Assembly: GCA_022843785.1 (NCBI GenBank)
Contig: JALHMZ010000019.1
Span: 1-48,681, forward strand
From: Nitrospira sp.
GTDB taxonomy: Bacteria > Nitrospirota > Nitrospiria > Nitrospirales > Nitrospiraceae
DNA length: 48,681 nt
Reading direction: 5' to 3'
Shown here: positions 6,522-13,822 of the stretch, one piece after another
Position numbering within the stretch: the first letter of the stretch is position 1
Layout: each line of letters starts with the position of its first letter
The notes under the pieces: generated by a model
Database searches by the model: none
Told to the model about the DNA's origin: nothing
The model's input: only the letters and a program-made list of their open reading frames with translations
Made by a program: the position numbers and the translations under genes

Positions 6522-7793
6522 ATGCTGTTTCTCCTCACGGGTTTCACCTGGCTCGTGCTCGCGTCGATCCTGGGCCTGGCTATCCTGATAGGCCTGGTCC
6601 ACGGCGCCCCGCTCCCCTCATGGGTTCGGCAAATCCACGTGCATGCCGCGCTAGTCGGCGGCGTGACGCAGATGATCCTCGGCGGATTCCTTGCCCTGAT
6701 GCCGCTCTCGCATCCACCCGGTTCAACCAGACAGGCCTCTCAACTTCCAGCCTTTCTGGCGCTCAATACCGGCACAGTCGCCATGCTGATAGGATTCTGG
6801 CTCCATCACTATCAGATCGTCGGCGCCGCCGGGGTGCTCGTCGGCGTCGCCTGTGTCTGGATGGCCCGTGTCGCATGGTCCCGATCGAGCCACAGTGCTC
6901 CATCGAATTGGAACCAGTGGTATTACGTCGTGGCCTTCCTTGCCCTGTTCGGCGGACTGGCCTTCGGCGAGATGCTCGCCTTCGGCCTCATGCCGGAATC
7001 GTACGGACATCTGAGGCTTGCCCATATCCATCTCGGGCTGCTCGGCTTCGCGATCGTGGTCATCATCGGCGCGATCGTCTTCCTGCTGCCGACCGTGCTA
7101 CATACGTCCGGCTCCAGCCCCACGCTCAAGCAGCCGGCAGTGATCCTCATGCTGCTGGGCATCGCGGCACTCATCGGGGGATTTCTGAACGCATCGGTCA
7201 CCATCCAACTTGTGGCCGGAGGACTCCTCTTTGCCGGAGGCACACTGTATACCGTGAATCTGCTTCGAACCTGGATGGGGTCACCACACAACGGCACTGC
7301 GGCCTCGGACCACCTGTTCATCGGCCTCTTCTTTCTCCTCTTCACCATCGTGCTGGGTATGCTGGTGGGGGTCAACAGCCTCTCCGGCCAGCCGGTGATG
7401 CCCTTTGGCACCTTGCACCTCATCGCTTACACCCATATGGCCCTGTTGGGATTCATGCTGCAAACGAGCATGGGCGTGCTTTCGTATGTCATCCCTCTCA
7501 CCCTCGCCACAAGCCGCATCCCCAACAGCAAGAAGCGCGAGCCCTATCTTGATCGGCTCACCACGATCATGGACCGCTGGCGCACCATCCAAGTCGGCGG
7601 GCTCAGCCTTGGGACGATGGGGCTGGGCATCCTGGCAACACTCACCTGGAATGTCCCGCTGGGCTCGACGTACATCCGCGCCATGACCTGGACTTGCTTT
7701 GGGCTTTTGCTCAGCAGCCTGATTCTCTTTTCCGTCAAGCTTGTCCTGCTGCTCAGCCTGCAACCCAAAGATTCCTCGTCACCGGTGGCGTGA
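6522..7793 (+). CDS. Haem-copper oxidase subunit I-like membrane protein
   Basis: 423-aa integral membrane protein with roughly 12 hydrophobic segments. Histidines in helices (IHVHAALVGG about residue 39, WLHHYQ about 93, LAHIHLGLLG about 168, HLIAYTHMALLG about 300) recall the haem and copper ligands of cbb3-type subunit I and NnrS-like proteins. It is shorter than a full catalytic subunit I, and no subunit II or III gene is adjacent. I would call it a distant relative of subunit I; whether it binds haem is open. It starts 9 bp after thiD on the same strand. Confidence 0.6.
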   Translation: MLFLLTGFTWLVLASILGLAILIGLVHGAPLPSWVRQIHVHAALVGGVTQMILGGFLALMPLSHPPGSTRQASQLPAFLALNTGTVAMLIGFWLHHYQIVGAAGVLVGVACVWMARVAWSRSSHSAPSNWNQWYYVVAFLALFGGLAFGEMLAFGLMPESYGHLRLAHIHLGLLGFAIVVIIGAIVFLLPTVLHTSGSSPTLKQPAVILMLLGIAALIGGFLNASVTIQLVAGGLLFAGGTLYTVNLLRTWMGSPHNGTAASDHLFIGLFFLLFTIVLGMLVGVNSLSGQPVMPFGTLHLIAYTHMALLGFMLQTSMGVLSYVIPLTLATSRIPNSKKREPYLDRLTTIMDRWRTIQVGGLSLGTMGLGILATLTWNVPLGSTYIRAMTWTCFGLLLSSLILFSVKLVLLLSLQPKDSSSPVA

Positions 7794-8038
7794 CCCGTTG
7801 CCACTTCTTCCCCTTGCCCTTGCCGTAGTCGCCCTCTTTTCCCTACACCTCCTGAACAATTCTGGTCCAGCTGGCCGCATCTAACCTGCCGTATTTTCAG
7901 AATACCCGGTCCTTATTTCTCAGCCTGTTTCTTGCTCTGTGTGTGATACCGGTCCGCTTGCGGCGGGACAGGACATACGTCGCACATCACGAAGACAGTC
8001 TGAATGCGCTGCAGTTTGAGCAAAGGGAGGCTCCGGTA

Positions 8039-9490
8039 ATGACGAACTGGAATTCATGGCTCTTTTGGCCGGATCACGTCGCGTTGTCCGTGCTCGTACT
8101 CGCCTTGATAGCGATGGTCTTTCTCTACGCCGCGCGCAAGCCGATGCACGGGATCATCCATTCGACGTGCACGCTGATGTCCCACAGTCTGCGATTTGTA
8201 TCCCGGTGGCTCTTCCTCGCCGCAGACCAGATGGGGCTGCGCAATCAGTCTGTCTTGCTGGCTCACGGGCAGGAAAGCGAAGCGGTCACCATTGAGCGGG
8301 AATTCGAGCGAGTGGGGAATATCCTCCGCAAGGACATGCAGGAGTTTCCCGCCTTGCAGCGAAAAATGCTGGAAGAGGCGACACGCATGGAGGACGAGTA
8401 CCGCAAATGTGGCGTCGTCCCGCCCCCTCCCCCGGAATGGGTGACGGCGCTCGAATCGGTCGCACAGATCAAGTCGGGAGGAGACATCCCCCGCAAATTA
8501 CTGGAAGACATCAGTAAGTCCATTCAAAAGATCCACGACAAAACCATCGCAGAGTTCCGCCGCTCCTACGAAGGGCGGCACAAGATCTTACATGCCATGC
8601 AGCCGTCCTGGCGAACGGTCGAGAAACTGATGGGCGAGATGGACAAAAAGATGGTCACGCTTCAGACCAACGCCAAGCAAATCGACGTGCATATCGGAAA
8701 ATTCGAGGGCATCCGCGCCAAGGAGAACAAGACCGAACACGCCTTGACGATGTCCTCGTTCGTCCACCTGGCTATCTCGTCGCTGGTCATGGTCATCGCG
8801 CTGGGCGGCGCCTTCATCAACTACAAATTGATCGCCTTGCCGATGTCGGAAATGGTCGGGGCCAGCGATTACCTCATGAGCAATCTCAAGACATCCGATG
8901 TCGCCGCGCTGGTCATCATTCTGATGGAAGCGTCGATGGGGTTGTTCCTGCTCGAATCGTTGCGCATTACGCAATTGTTTCCCAGGATCGCCAGCATGGA
9001 CGACCGCATGCGACGCCGATTGATGATTGCCTCGCTGGCGTTTCTGACGATTCTGGCCGCAATCGAATCGTCTCTTGCGCTGATGCGCGACATGCTGGTC
9101 GCTGATAAAGCGTCACTGATGCGCGACCTCGCCTCGATCGCTCCGGCCCCGTCGGACGGGCTGCTGACCAGGATCCCCATGATCGGACAAATGATCATGG
9201 GCTTTGTGTTGCCCTTCGCGCTGGCGTTTGTGGCCATCCCCTTTGAGAGCATGATCCATTCGATGCGCACCGTGGTCGGCGTGTGTCTGGTGCAAGGCAT
9301 GCGTGGCCTCGGCGTCACGCTCAGATTCCTGGGCCTGCTGTTCAAGCGCCTCGCCAAGGTGTTCGAAATGGCCTATGACATCACGATCGTCGTTCCGCTG
9401 ATGGTGGAGCGCTGGGTGCTGACGATGCGCACCGGTCCATCAGTGGAGATGGAAGAGCCGGCGTTTTCAAAACAGAGGAGAGCGGCATGA
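8039..9490 (+). CDS. Coiled-coil membrane protein, partner of VWA protein
   Basis: 483 aa from ATG 8039, chosen because AAGGGAGG lies 8 nt upstream; an in-frame GTG at 7943 would add 32 unlikely residues. Layout: one N-terminal membrane segment (about 14-32), a 200-residue charged, probably coiled-coil region (about 80-230), then four hydrophobic segments (about 241-266, 288-306, 327-346, 383-402) and a basic tail. I do not recognise the family. Its last bases overlap the start of the next gene (ATGA), which codes a VWA protein, so the two products probably act together at the inner membrane. MotA/TolQ-like channels were considered, but no such signature is seen. Confidence 0.7.
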   Translation: MTNWNSWLFWPDHVALSVLVLALIAMVFLYAARKPMHGIIHSTCTLMSHSLRFVSRWLFLAADQMGLRNQSVLLAHGQESEAVTIEREFERVGNILRKDMQEFPALQRKMLEEATRMEDEYRKCGVVPPPPPEWVTALESVAQIKSGGDIPRKLLEDISKSIQKIHDKTIAEFRRSYEGRHKILHAMQPSWRTVEKLMGEMDKKMVTLQTNAKQIDVHIGKFEGIRAKENKTEHALTMSSFVHLAISSLVMVIALGGAFINYKLIALPMSEMVGASDYLMSNLKTSDVAALVIILMEASMGLFLLESLRITQLFPRIASMDDRMRRRLMIASLAFLTILAAIESSLALMRDMLVADKASLMRDLASIAPAPSDGLLTRIPMIGQMIMGFVLPFALAFVAIPFESMIHSMRTVVGVCLVQGMRGLGVTLRFLGLLFKRLAKVFEMAYDITIVVPLMVERWVLTMRTGPSVEMEEPAFSKQRRAA

Positions 9491-10149
9491 AGAAGTCTCT
9501 CATGATCTTAGCCTTGTCGTTCGGCATGGTGTCATCCGGCGCGTGCAGCGACAACCGGATGCATAGTCACGGGGTGTATATGCTGGTCGATACCTCCGGC
9601 ACCTATGCCCACGAGATGGGCAAAGCCGCGAAAATCGTCAACTACCTGTTGGCGACTCTGAATCCGGGCGACTCGCTGGCCGTGGCCAAGGTGGAGAGCC
9701 GCAGCTTCACCGAAAAAGATATCGTGGCCAAGGTCACCTTCGACAAGCGCCCTTCGCAGGCCACCTCGCAAAAACGTGTCTTCAAGGACAAAATTCACAC
9801 GTTTGCCAAAGAGATCAAGGGGAGCGCCTATACCGATATCACCGGCGGCTTGATTCAGGGCGCGGAATACTTGAATGAGACCAAGTCCGGCATCAAGACC
9901 ATCGTGATTTTCTCGGACATGCAGGAAGAATTGGGCAAGGGCACGATCCGGGACTTCCCCATCAGCCTTGATGGCTTCCGCGTTGTCGCGCTCAACGTCA
10001 CCAAGCTCGGCACGGACAACGCCGACCCCCGGCTCTACCTGGATCGTCTGGCGCGCTGGGAAGCTCGGGTACGAAAGGCCGGCGCGACCGAGTGGGTGGT
10101 TGTGAACGACCTGGAGCACAATCTGGAATCTATTTTGACGACTCGTTGA
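9487..10149 (+). CDS. VWA-domain exported or lipoprotein-like protein
   Basis: 220 aa. An N-terminal export signal (KKSLMILALSFGMVSSGAC) has a possible lipobox ending at Cys20. The rest is a von Willebrand A fold: MIDAS-like DTSGT at 35-39 (the usual motif is DxSxS, so the last position is Thr), then TDITGGLIQGAEYL (about 118-131) and IKTIVIFSDMQEE (about 137-149). VWA domains bind protein partners through a divalent metal. It overlaps the upstream coiled-coil membrane protein gene by 4 bp. Likely role: periplasmic ligand-binding partner of that protein (inference). Confidence 0.7.
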   Translation: MKKSLMILALSFGMVSSGACSDNRMHSHGVYMLVDTSGTYAHEMGKAAKIVNYLLATLNPGDSLAVAKVESRSFTEKDIVAKVTFDKRPSQATSQKRVFKDKIHTFAKEIKGSAYTDITGGLIQGAEYLNETKSGIKTIVIFSDMQEELGKGTIRDFPISLDGFRVVALNVTKLGTDNADPRLYLDRLARWEARVRKAGATEWVVVNDLEHNLESILTTR

Positions 10150-10261
10150 CGGGCCGATGCCGTGCATCACTCGACGCCCAGGGCCTTGAACAGACTCCGC
10201 TTCCGATCCTCCGGCACGGACAGCCGACTTCGGAAACGCCGTTCTGGTACAATCCCACCCC

Positions 10262-11029
10262 GTGGACACACATGATTCGTTTCATGACGCTCTCGGCCAC
10301 CGGATCTCCTCCATCCTGACCACACCGGACGGCGGCACAGAGTGGATCGCCGTGTTGTGCCACGGGTTTCTTTCCTCCAAAACCAGCTCGACCAACAACA
10401 CCCTAACCCGCATGTTGATCGAGCGGGGGATCGCCACGTTCCGTTTCGACTTCTTCGGGCAGGGAGACAGTCCCGGCCCTTTCGAAGAGATCACCACTAC
10501 GCTGGCGATAGGCCAAGCCCTGGCCGCGCTTGACCATGTCAAACACAAGGGCTATCGCCGGATCGGGTTGATGGGTTCGAGCTTCGGCGGGCTGGTCTCG
10601 ATTTTGACCGCCGCGCAGCGGCCCGATCTGGCCTGTCTTGCGCTGAAATGCCCCGTGGTCGATTTTGCGGAAGAACTCCAGTTGGGGTTCGGGAACGAAG
10701 AACTGGCGCGCTGGCAAGCGACCGATACCATCCCCAATATCATGGGTGGAACGGACCGGATCGCTCTTCGCTATGCCTTCTACGAAGACTGCCTACGCCG
10801 GATTGCCTACGAGCCGGCGAAATCGATCACCGCCCCGACCGTCATCGTGCAGGGAGAGCAGGATGAACATGTTCCTCTTCACCAGAGCCGCCGCCTGTAT
10901 GACGCGCTTCGCGTGAAGAAACACCTGGAGCTGCTGCCCGGCGCCGACCATCAATTTACGAAGCGAGAAGACTTTACGCGGATGACGAATGTGATCGCCG
11001 ATTGGCTGACGGAACACCTGGGGGACTGA
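10262..11029 (+). CDS. Alpha/beta hydrolase
   Basis: 255-aa serine hydrolase of the alpha/beta fold. Visible parts: oxyanion-region LCHGFLSS (about 32-39), nucleophile elbow GSSFGG (Ser near 104), acid GEQDEHVP (Asp near 197) and base GADHQF (His near 228). The family covers esterases and acyl-transfer enzymes; the substrate cannot be told. The start is GTG 10262. The stop codon TGA at 11027-11029 lies inside a REP-like repeat that begins at 11021, so the last two residues come from the repeat. Confidence 0.85.
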   Translation: MDTHDSFHDALGHRISSILTTPDGGTEWIAVLCHGFLSSKTSSTNNTLTRMLIERGIATFRFDFFGQGDSPGPFEEITTTLAIGQALAALDHVKHKGYRRIGLMGSSFGGLVSILTAAQRPDLACLALKCPVVDFAEELQLGFGNEELARWQATDTIPNIMGGTDRIALRYAFYEDCLRRIAYEPAKSITAPTVIVQGEQDEHVPLHQSRRLYDALRVKKHLELLPGADHQFTKREDFTRMTNVIADWLTEHLGD

Positions 11030-11069
11030 CACCCTTCCCCGCGTCTGCGCGTGAGGCCTGTCACCGTCC
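11021..11069 (+). repeat. REP-like repeat, second copy
   Basis: The first 32 bp (starting GGGGACTGACACCC) are identical to 1757-1788, followed by a diverged half (GGCCTGTCACCGTCC). It covers the stop codon of the hydrolase gene. Confidence 0.65.
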
Positions 11070-11137
11070 ATATTCAAGTATCGCGTTCCTCGTGAAGCAT
11101 CGATTGGCTCCACACGCCTATGGCGGAATGAGGCTGG

Positions 11138-11246
11138 GAGCTTATGGCTAATGGCATGTGGCACGGGACAGGAAAATGACCTGCCGATGGCATGACCATC
11201 CAGTCCGATCTTGTGCCATAGGCCATACGCTATCGGCTATACGCTC
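11138..11246. repeat. Inverted pair of TGGCATA-type degenerate repeats, locus 1
   Basis: The left arm at 11138-11164 (GAGCTTATGGCTAATGGCAT then GTGGCAC) faces the right arm at 11213-11246 (GTGCCATAGGCCATACGCTA then TCGGCTATACGCTC). Both arms are runs of a 6-8 base unit like TATGGC. Similar pairs are at 12351-12445 and 39911-39996. It lies between convergent genes and may serve as a structured terminator or a REP-like element. Confidence 0.7.
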
Positions 11247-11253
11247 TTAATCC

Positions 11254-11637
11254 TCAACGAGAAACGACCTTGAAGGTATCACCGGCGAAAATGAGCCCCT
11301 CGGTCCCGTCCGGCAGCTTGACGTGGAAGGCATCATGGTCCGTGCCGTGATACACGCCGATGGCCCTTGCCGTTTCGCCTGCCTTCAGAATCGCAATGAC
11401 TTTCCCCGGCTGAACACTCGCGTTCGCAGCTTCAGAAGAAGCCGGGGCCTGCTCTATGCTGAGCACCTCCGTGGGCTTTTCGATCGAGAGGATCGTCTCG
11501 CGATTGTCGCACCCGACCGGAATGACGGCACTACAGACCACTACCGCAATGACTGTGAAGCGATTTCGAAGTCGTTTGGCAACAGCGTTCAACCACATAC
11601 CCTCGCGCACCCCGCTTCCTGTTAGAGATGGATTCAC
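11254..11637 (-). CDS. Small lipoprotein with SH3-like C-terminus
   Basis: Up to 127 aa. A hydrophobic signal (FTVIAVVVCSAVIPVGC) ends in a plausible lipobox, so the mature protein should be lipid-anchored at Cys43. The C-terminal part (PGKVIAILKAGETARAIGVY ... VKLPDGTEGLIFAGD) has the repeat-like beta pattern of bacterial SH3 domains, which often bind cell wall. The start is uncertain: GTG 11637, GTG 11610 (with AGGA upstream) or ATG 11598 all keep the signal peptide. No operon partner. Confidence 0.6.
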   Translation of the reverse strand: MNPSLTGSGVREGMWLNAVAKRLRNRFTVIAVVVCSAVIPVGCDNRETILSIEKPTEVLSIEQAPASSEAANASVQPGKVIAILKAGETARAIGVYHGTDHDAFHVKLPDGTEGLIFAGDTFKVVSR

Positions 11638-11678
11638 ACGTCACACTGCTCAGGTTGGAGTCACCTTCACCGCCCTGC

Positions 11679-12338
11679 TCAATAAATGACGCCACCGACT
11701 ACCCAGTGGCGATCGTCTGGAATATCGATCAACAGTCGGGTGAGATTCATACGGGCGAGCTGCGTCGTCACTTCATCTTCGGTGAACGCGGCCAGCAGGG
11801 AATTGTAAAAATCCCGGCGTAAAATATCCGGCTCGCCTGCGGCATACCGGTCCACGATGGCTTGCGCCTCTTCCGGCGAATCGGGCCGGAGCAAATCCAT
11901 CACCAGCACCGGTGAACCGGGCTTCACCAACAACCGCAGCTTGTTCCAAAACTGCAACGGATTCGACAGATGATGCAGCAGGCTGTTGGACATCGCCGCA
12001 TCGGCGATCCTGGCGCCGGGGACTGCATCGATCCGTTCGCAACGTAGCGTGATGCGGTCGGCAAGCCCGGCTTGCTTCACTGCCTGCTCACCCAGCCGGA
12101 TCATCGGGGCCGAGGCATCGATGCCGACGACCTGACAGGCCGGATACAGCCTGGCGAACCGAATCGGGATATCGGCCGGGCCGCACCCCAGGTCCAGCAC
12201 GCGGCCTCCGGAGAAGTCCGGAAAGTACTCGCGAAACCGGTCGACGAACCCTTGATTCTCTTCCGCGAAGTCGGCGCGCGCGTAGACCTCCGCCTGCAAC
12301 GGATCGTCCATCAATTCCGGTTCAAGTATCCGGTCCAT
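11679..12338 (-). CDS. Class I SAM-dependent methyltransferase
   Basis: 219 aa with Rossmann methyltransferase motifs: VLDLGCGPADIP (motif I, about 46-57), VVGIDAS (about 71-77), and a post-motif region with SNSLLHHLSNPLQFWNKL (about 115-132) and PGSPVLVMDLLRPDS. This is the methyltransf_25/11 type. The substrate is unknown; no biosynthetic neighbours identify it. An inverted repeat separates it from the MOSC gene upstream. Confidence 0.85.
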   Translation of the reverse strand: MDRILEPELMDDPLQAEVYARADFAEENQGFVDRFREYFPDFSGGRVLDLGCGPADIPIRFARLYPACQVVGIDASAPMIRLGEQAVKQAGLADRITLRCERIDAVPGARIADAAMSNSLLHHLSNPLQFWNKLRLLVKPGSPVLVMDLLRPDSPEEAQAIVDRYAAGEPDILRRDFYNSLLAAFTEDEVTTQLARMNLTRLLIDIPDDRHWVVGGVIY

Positions 12339-12350
12339 TGGTTAGCTCCA

Positions 12351-12445
12351 AGAGCATATGGCGAATGGCTGATGGCACGAACAAGAATCAGGACACTTCC
12401 TGCATCGCCTCTGCCATCTGCTATACGCCATACGCTATCAGCTCT
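12351..12445. repeat. Inverted pair of TGGCATA-type degenerate repeats, locus 2
   Basis: Left arm AGAGCATATGGCGAATGGCT (12351 on) faces right arm TGCCATCTGCTATACGCCAT (12412 on), which ends TATCAGCTCT at 12445. The right arm includes the stop codon of the MOSC gene. It is closely related to loci at 11138 and 39911. Confidence 0.7.
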
Positions 12446-12920
12446 TTATCTCAACGGCGTCCCCCGGCCTGGCCACGCCTTCGCGCAGTACCTTTGCATA
12501 GACACGGCTCCAACCGGGATTCACTTTCTGTGAAACCCGGGAAAAGTCTCCCTCTCGAAACCACGACGCATTCTTGCTGCACGGCGAGGTGTAGCTGGTC
12601 ACTTCAAGCTGAAGCTCTGGCCCAACGGACAACACGATGCCCGGTTTCACCAAATCCCAGTCCAACCCCGCAATCGTCAAATTTTCGCCGGACAATCCCG
12701 CGTCGATTGAATGGCCTTCGTCCTGCAGTCGTTCGATCAATTCGAGGGAATAGAGACAGACCGCGCGGTCAGGTCCGCCATGAAACTTCAAATTCTCCTG
12801 CCGATCCCCCTCCACACCGTCCTTCCCGACTTTCACCTCGAACACAGGGCGTTTCGGCACGCCTCCGTCCGAGACGCTGATTTGGTGCACATGCGGATAC
12901 GGAGGCCGTCCGGCGTTCAT
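12438..12920 (-). CDS. MOSC domain protein
   Basis: 160-aa MOSC (molybdenum cofactor sulfurase C-terminal) domain protein of the YiiM type. Typical stretches: GVEGDRQENLKFHGGPDRAV (about 33-52), SGENLTIAG (about 78-86) and LEVTSYTSPCSKNASWF (about 104-120), whose Cys is the conserved MOSC cysteine. The family handles sulfur or molybdenum cofactor-linked reactions, for example reduction of N-hydroxylated compounds. It overlaps prmA by 4 bp (ATGA), so it is translated from the same message. Its stop lies within a repeat. Confidence 0.85.
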   Translation of the reverse strand: MNAGRPPYPHVHQISVSDGGVPKRPVFEVKVGKDGVEGDRQENLKFHGGPDRAVCLYSLELIERLQDEGHSIDAGLSGENLTIAGLDWDLVKPGIVLSVGPELQLEVTSYTSPCSKNASWFREGDFSRVSQKVNPGWSRVYAKVLREGVARPGDAVEIKS

Positions 12921-13795
12921 CCTTCTACTCCTTCACAAGACTGTGTACGCAGAAATTCCATCGCGAGCCAACCATCCTGTTCCCGCTGCCGGCATGGATA
13001 CAGACCCTCCGCTGCGAATGCGGCCACGATCTCCTCCCGCTGATTCAGCAACAGCCCGGAGACCAGCACTCTGTTCCTTGTACAGCCTGTCAATCTGTCC
13101 GCCACGCTCAGCAGGGTTTGCCGATCCAAATTTGCGAGGACCAGGTCGAATGACGTCTCTCCCTGAAGTTCGTCCAGCCGGCCACAGTGTAACGACAGCT
13201 CTGAACCGAATCGATTGAGTCGGGCATACTCCTGTGCGCATTCAATGGCAACCGGATCGTAATCGATACCGACCGCCCGACCGGCACCCAATCGAAGCGC
13301 GGCCATTGCCAAAATCCCGCTGCCGGTCCCGATATCCAGTACTGACTCGCCCCCTTGGACAATCTCCTCCAGCCATTCGAGCAACATCCGGGTCGTTGCA
13401 TGGTGGCCGGTGCCGAAGGCTTGCTTGGGATCGAGGATGATCTCGAATTGCCCGGCCCCCAAGGTCACCCCCTCCCAACTGGGACGGATCACCATCCGTT
13501 TGCCGATCCATAAGGGTTTCACCGACTGCGCCCACAGCTGATTCCAGTCCTGATGCGGCAGTGCATGGACCTGAATCTCCGGTTCGTTCACTCCGTCGAG
13601 TTGCCGGAGAATCTGTCGTAGCTTCAGCAGATGATCGGGCGACCAGATCTCACTGGGCCAGTAGAGATGCACGGTCTCGCCTTCTTGCCAGCCCCCCTGT
13701 GCCGTTGGATCGTCAAGTAATCCCAGCACCTCCCCGGCATCAAGGCGCGACACAATCCGCACGTCCACCCAGTCGGAAATCGTTGACGGCATCAC
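12917..13795 (-). CDS. prmA: Ribosomal protein L11 methyltransferase
   Basis: 292-aa PrmA, which trimethylates ribosomal protein L11 using SAM. The N-terminal substrate-recognition domain is followed by the methyltransferase core: FGTGHHATTRMLLEWLE (about 127-143), VLDIGTGSGILAMAALRLGA (about 153-172) and VLANLDRQTLL (about 217-227). Length is normal. It is followed by the overlapping MOSC gene, and the divergent MutS-family gene starts 27 bp away, so the promoters lie in a very short space. Confidence 0.9.
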   Translation of the reverse strand: MMPSTISDWVDVRIVSRLDAGEVLGLLDDPTAQGGWQEGETVHLYWPSEIWSPDHLLKLRQILRQLDGVNEPEIQVHALPHQDWNQLWAQSVKPLWIGKRMVIRPSWEGVTLGAGQFEIILDPKQAFGTGHHATTRMLLEWLEEIVQGGESVLDIGTGSGILAMAALRLGAGRAVGIDYDPVAIECAQEYARLNRFGSELSLHCGRLDELQGETSFDLVLANLDRQTLLSVADRLTGCTRNRVLVSGLLLNQREEIVAAFAAEGLYPCRQREQDGWLAMEFLRTQSCEGVEG

Positions 13796-13822
13796 GCGGT
13801 TCCCAGTAAGGTCGATGACATC

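Noticed and set aside
5676..6602. 308-residue minus-strand open frame over thiD
   Set aside because: Asp/Arg/Gly-rich antisense translation of an intact thiD; no ribosome site.
8039..10149. Zorya-type or MotA/ExbB-type proton-channel defence system
   Set aside because: The membrane protein does not show the MotA/TolQ helix pattern, there is no OmpA-like peptidoglycan-binding domain, and no helicase or nuclease gene follows.
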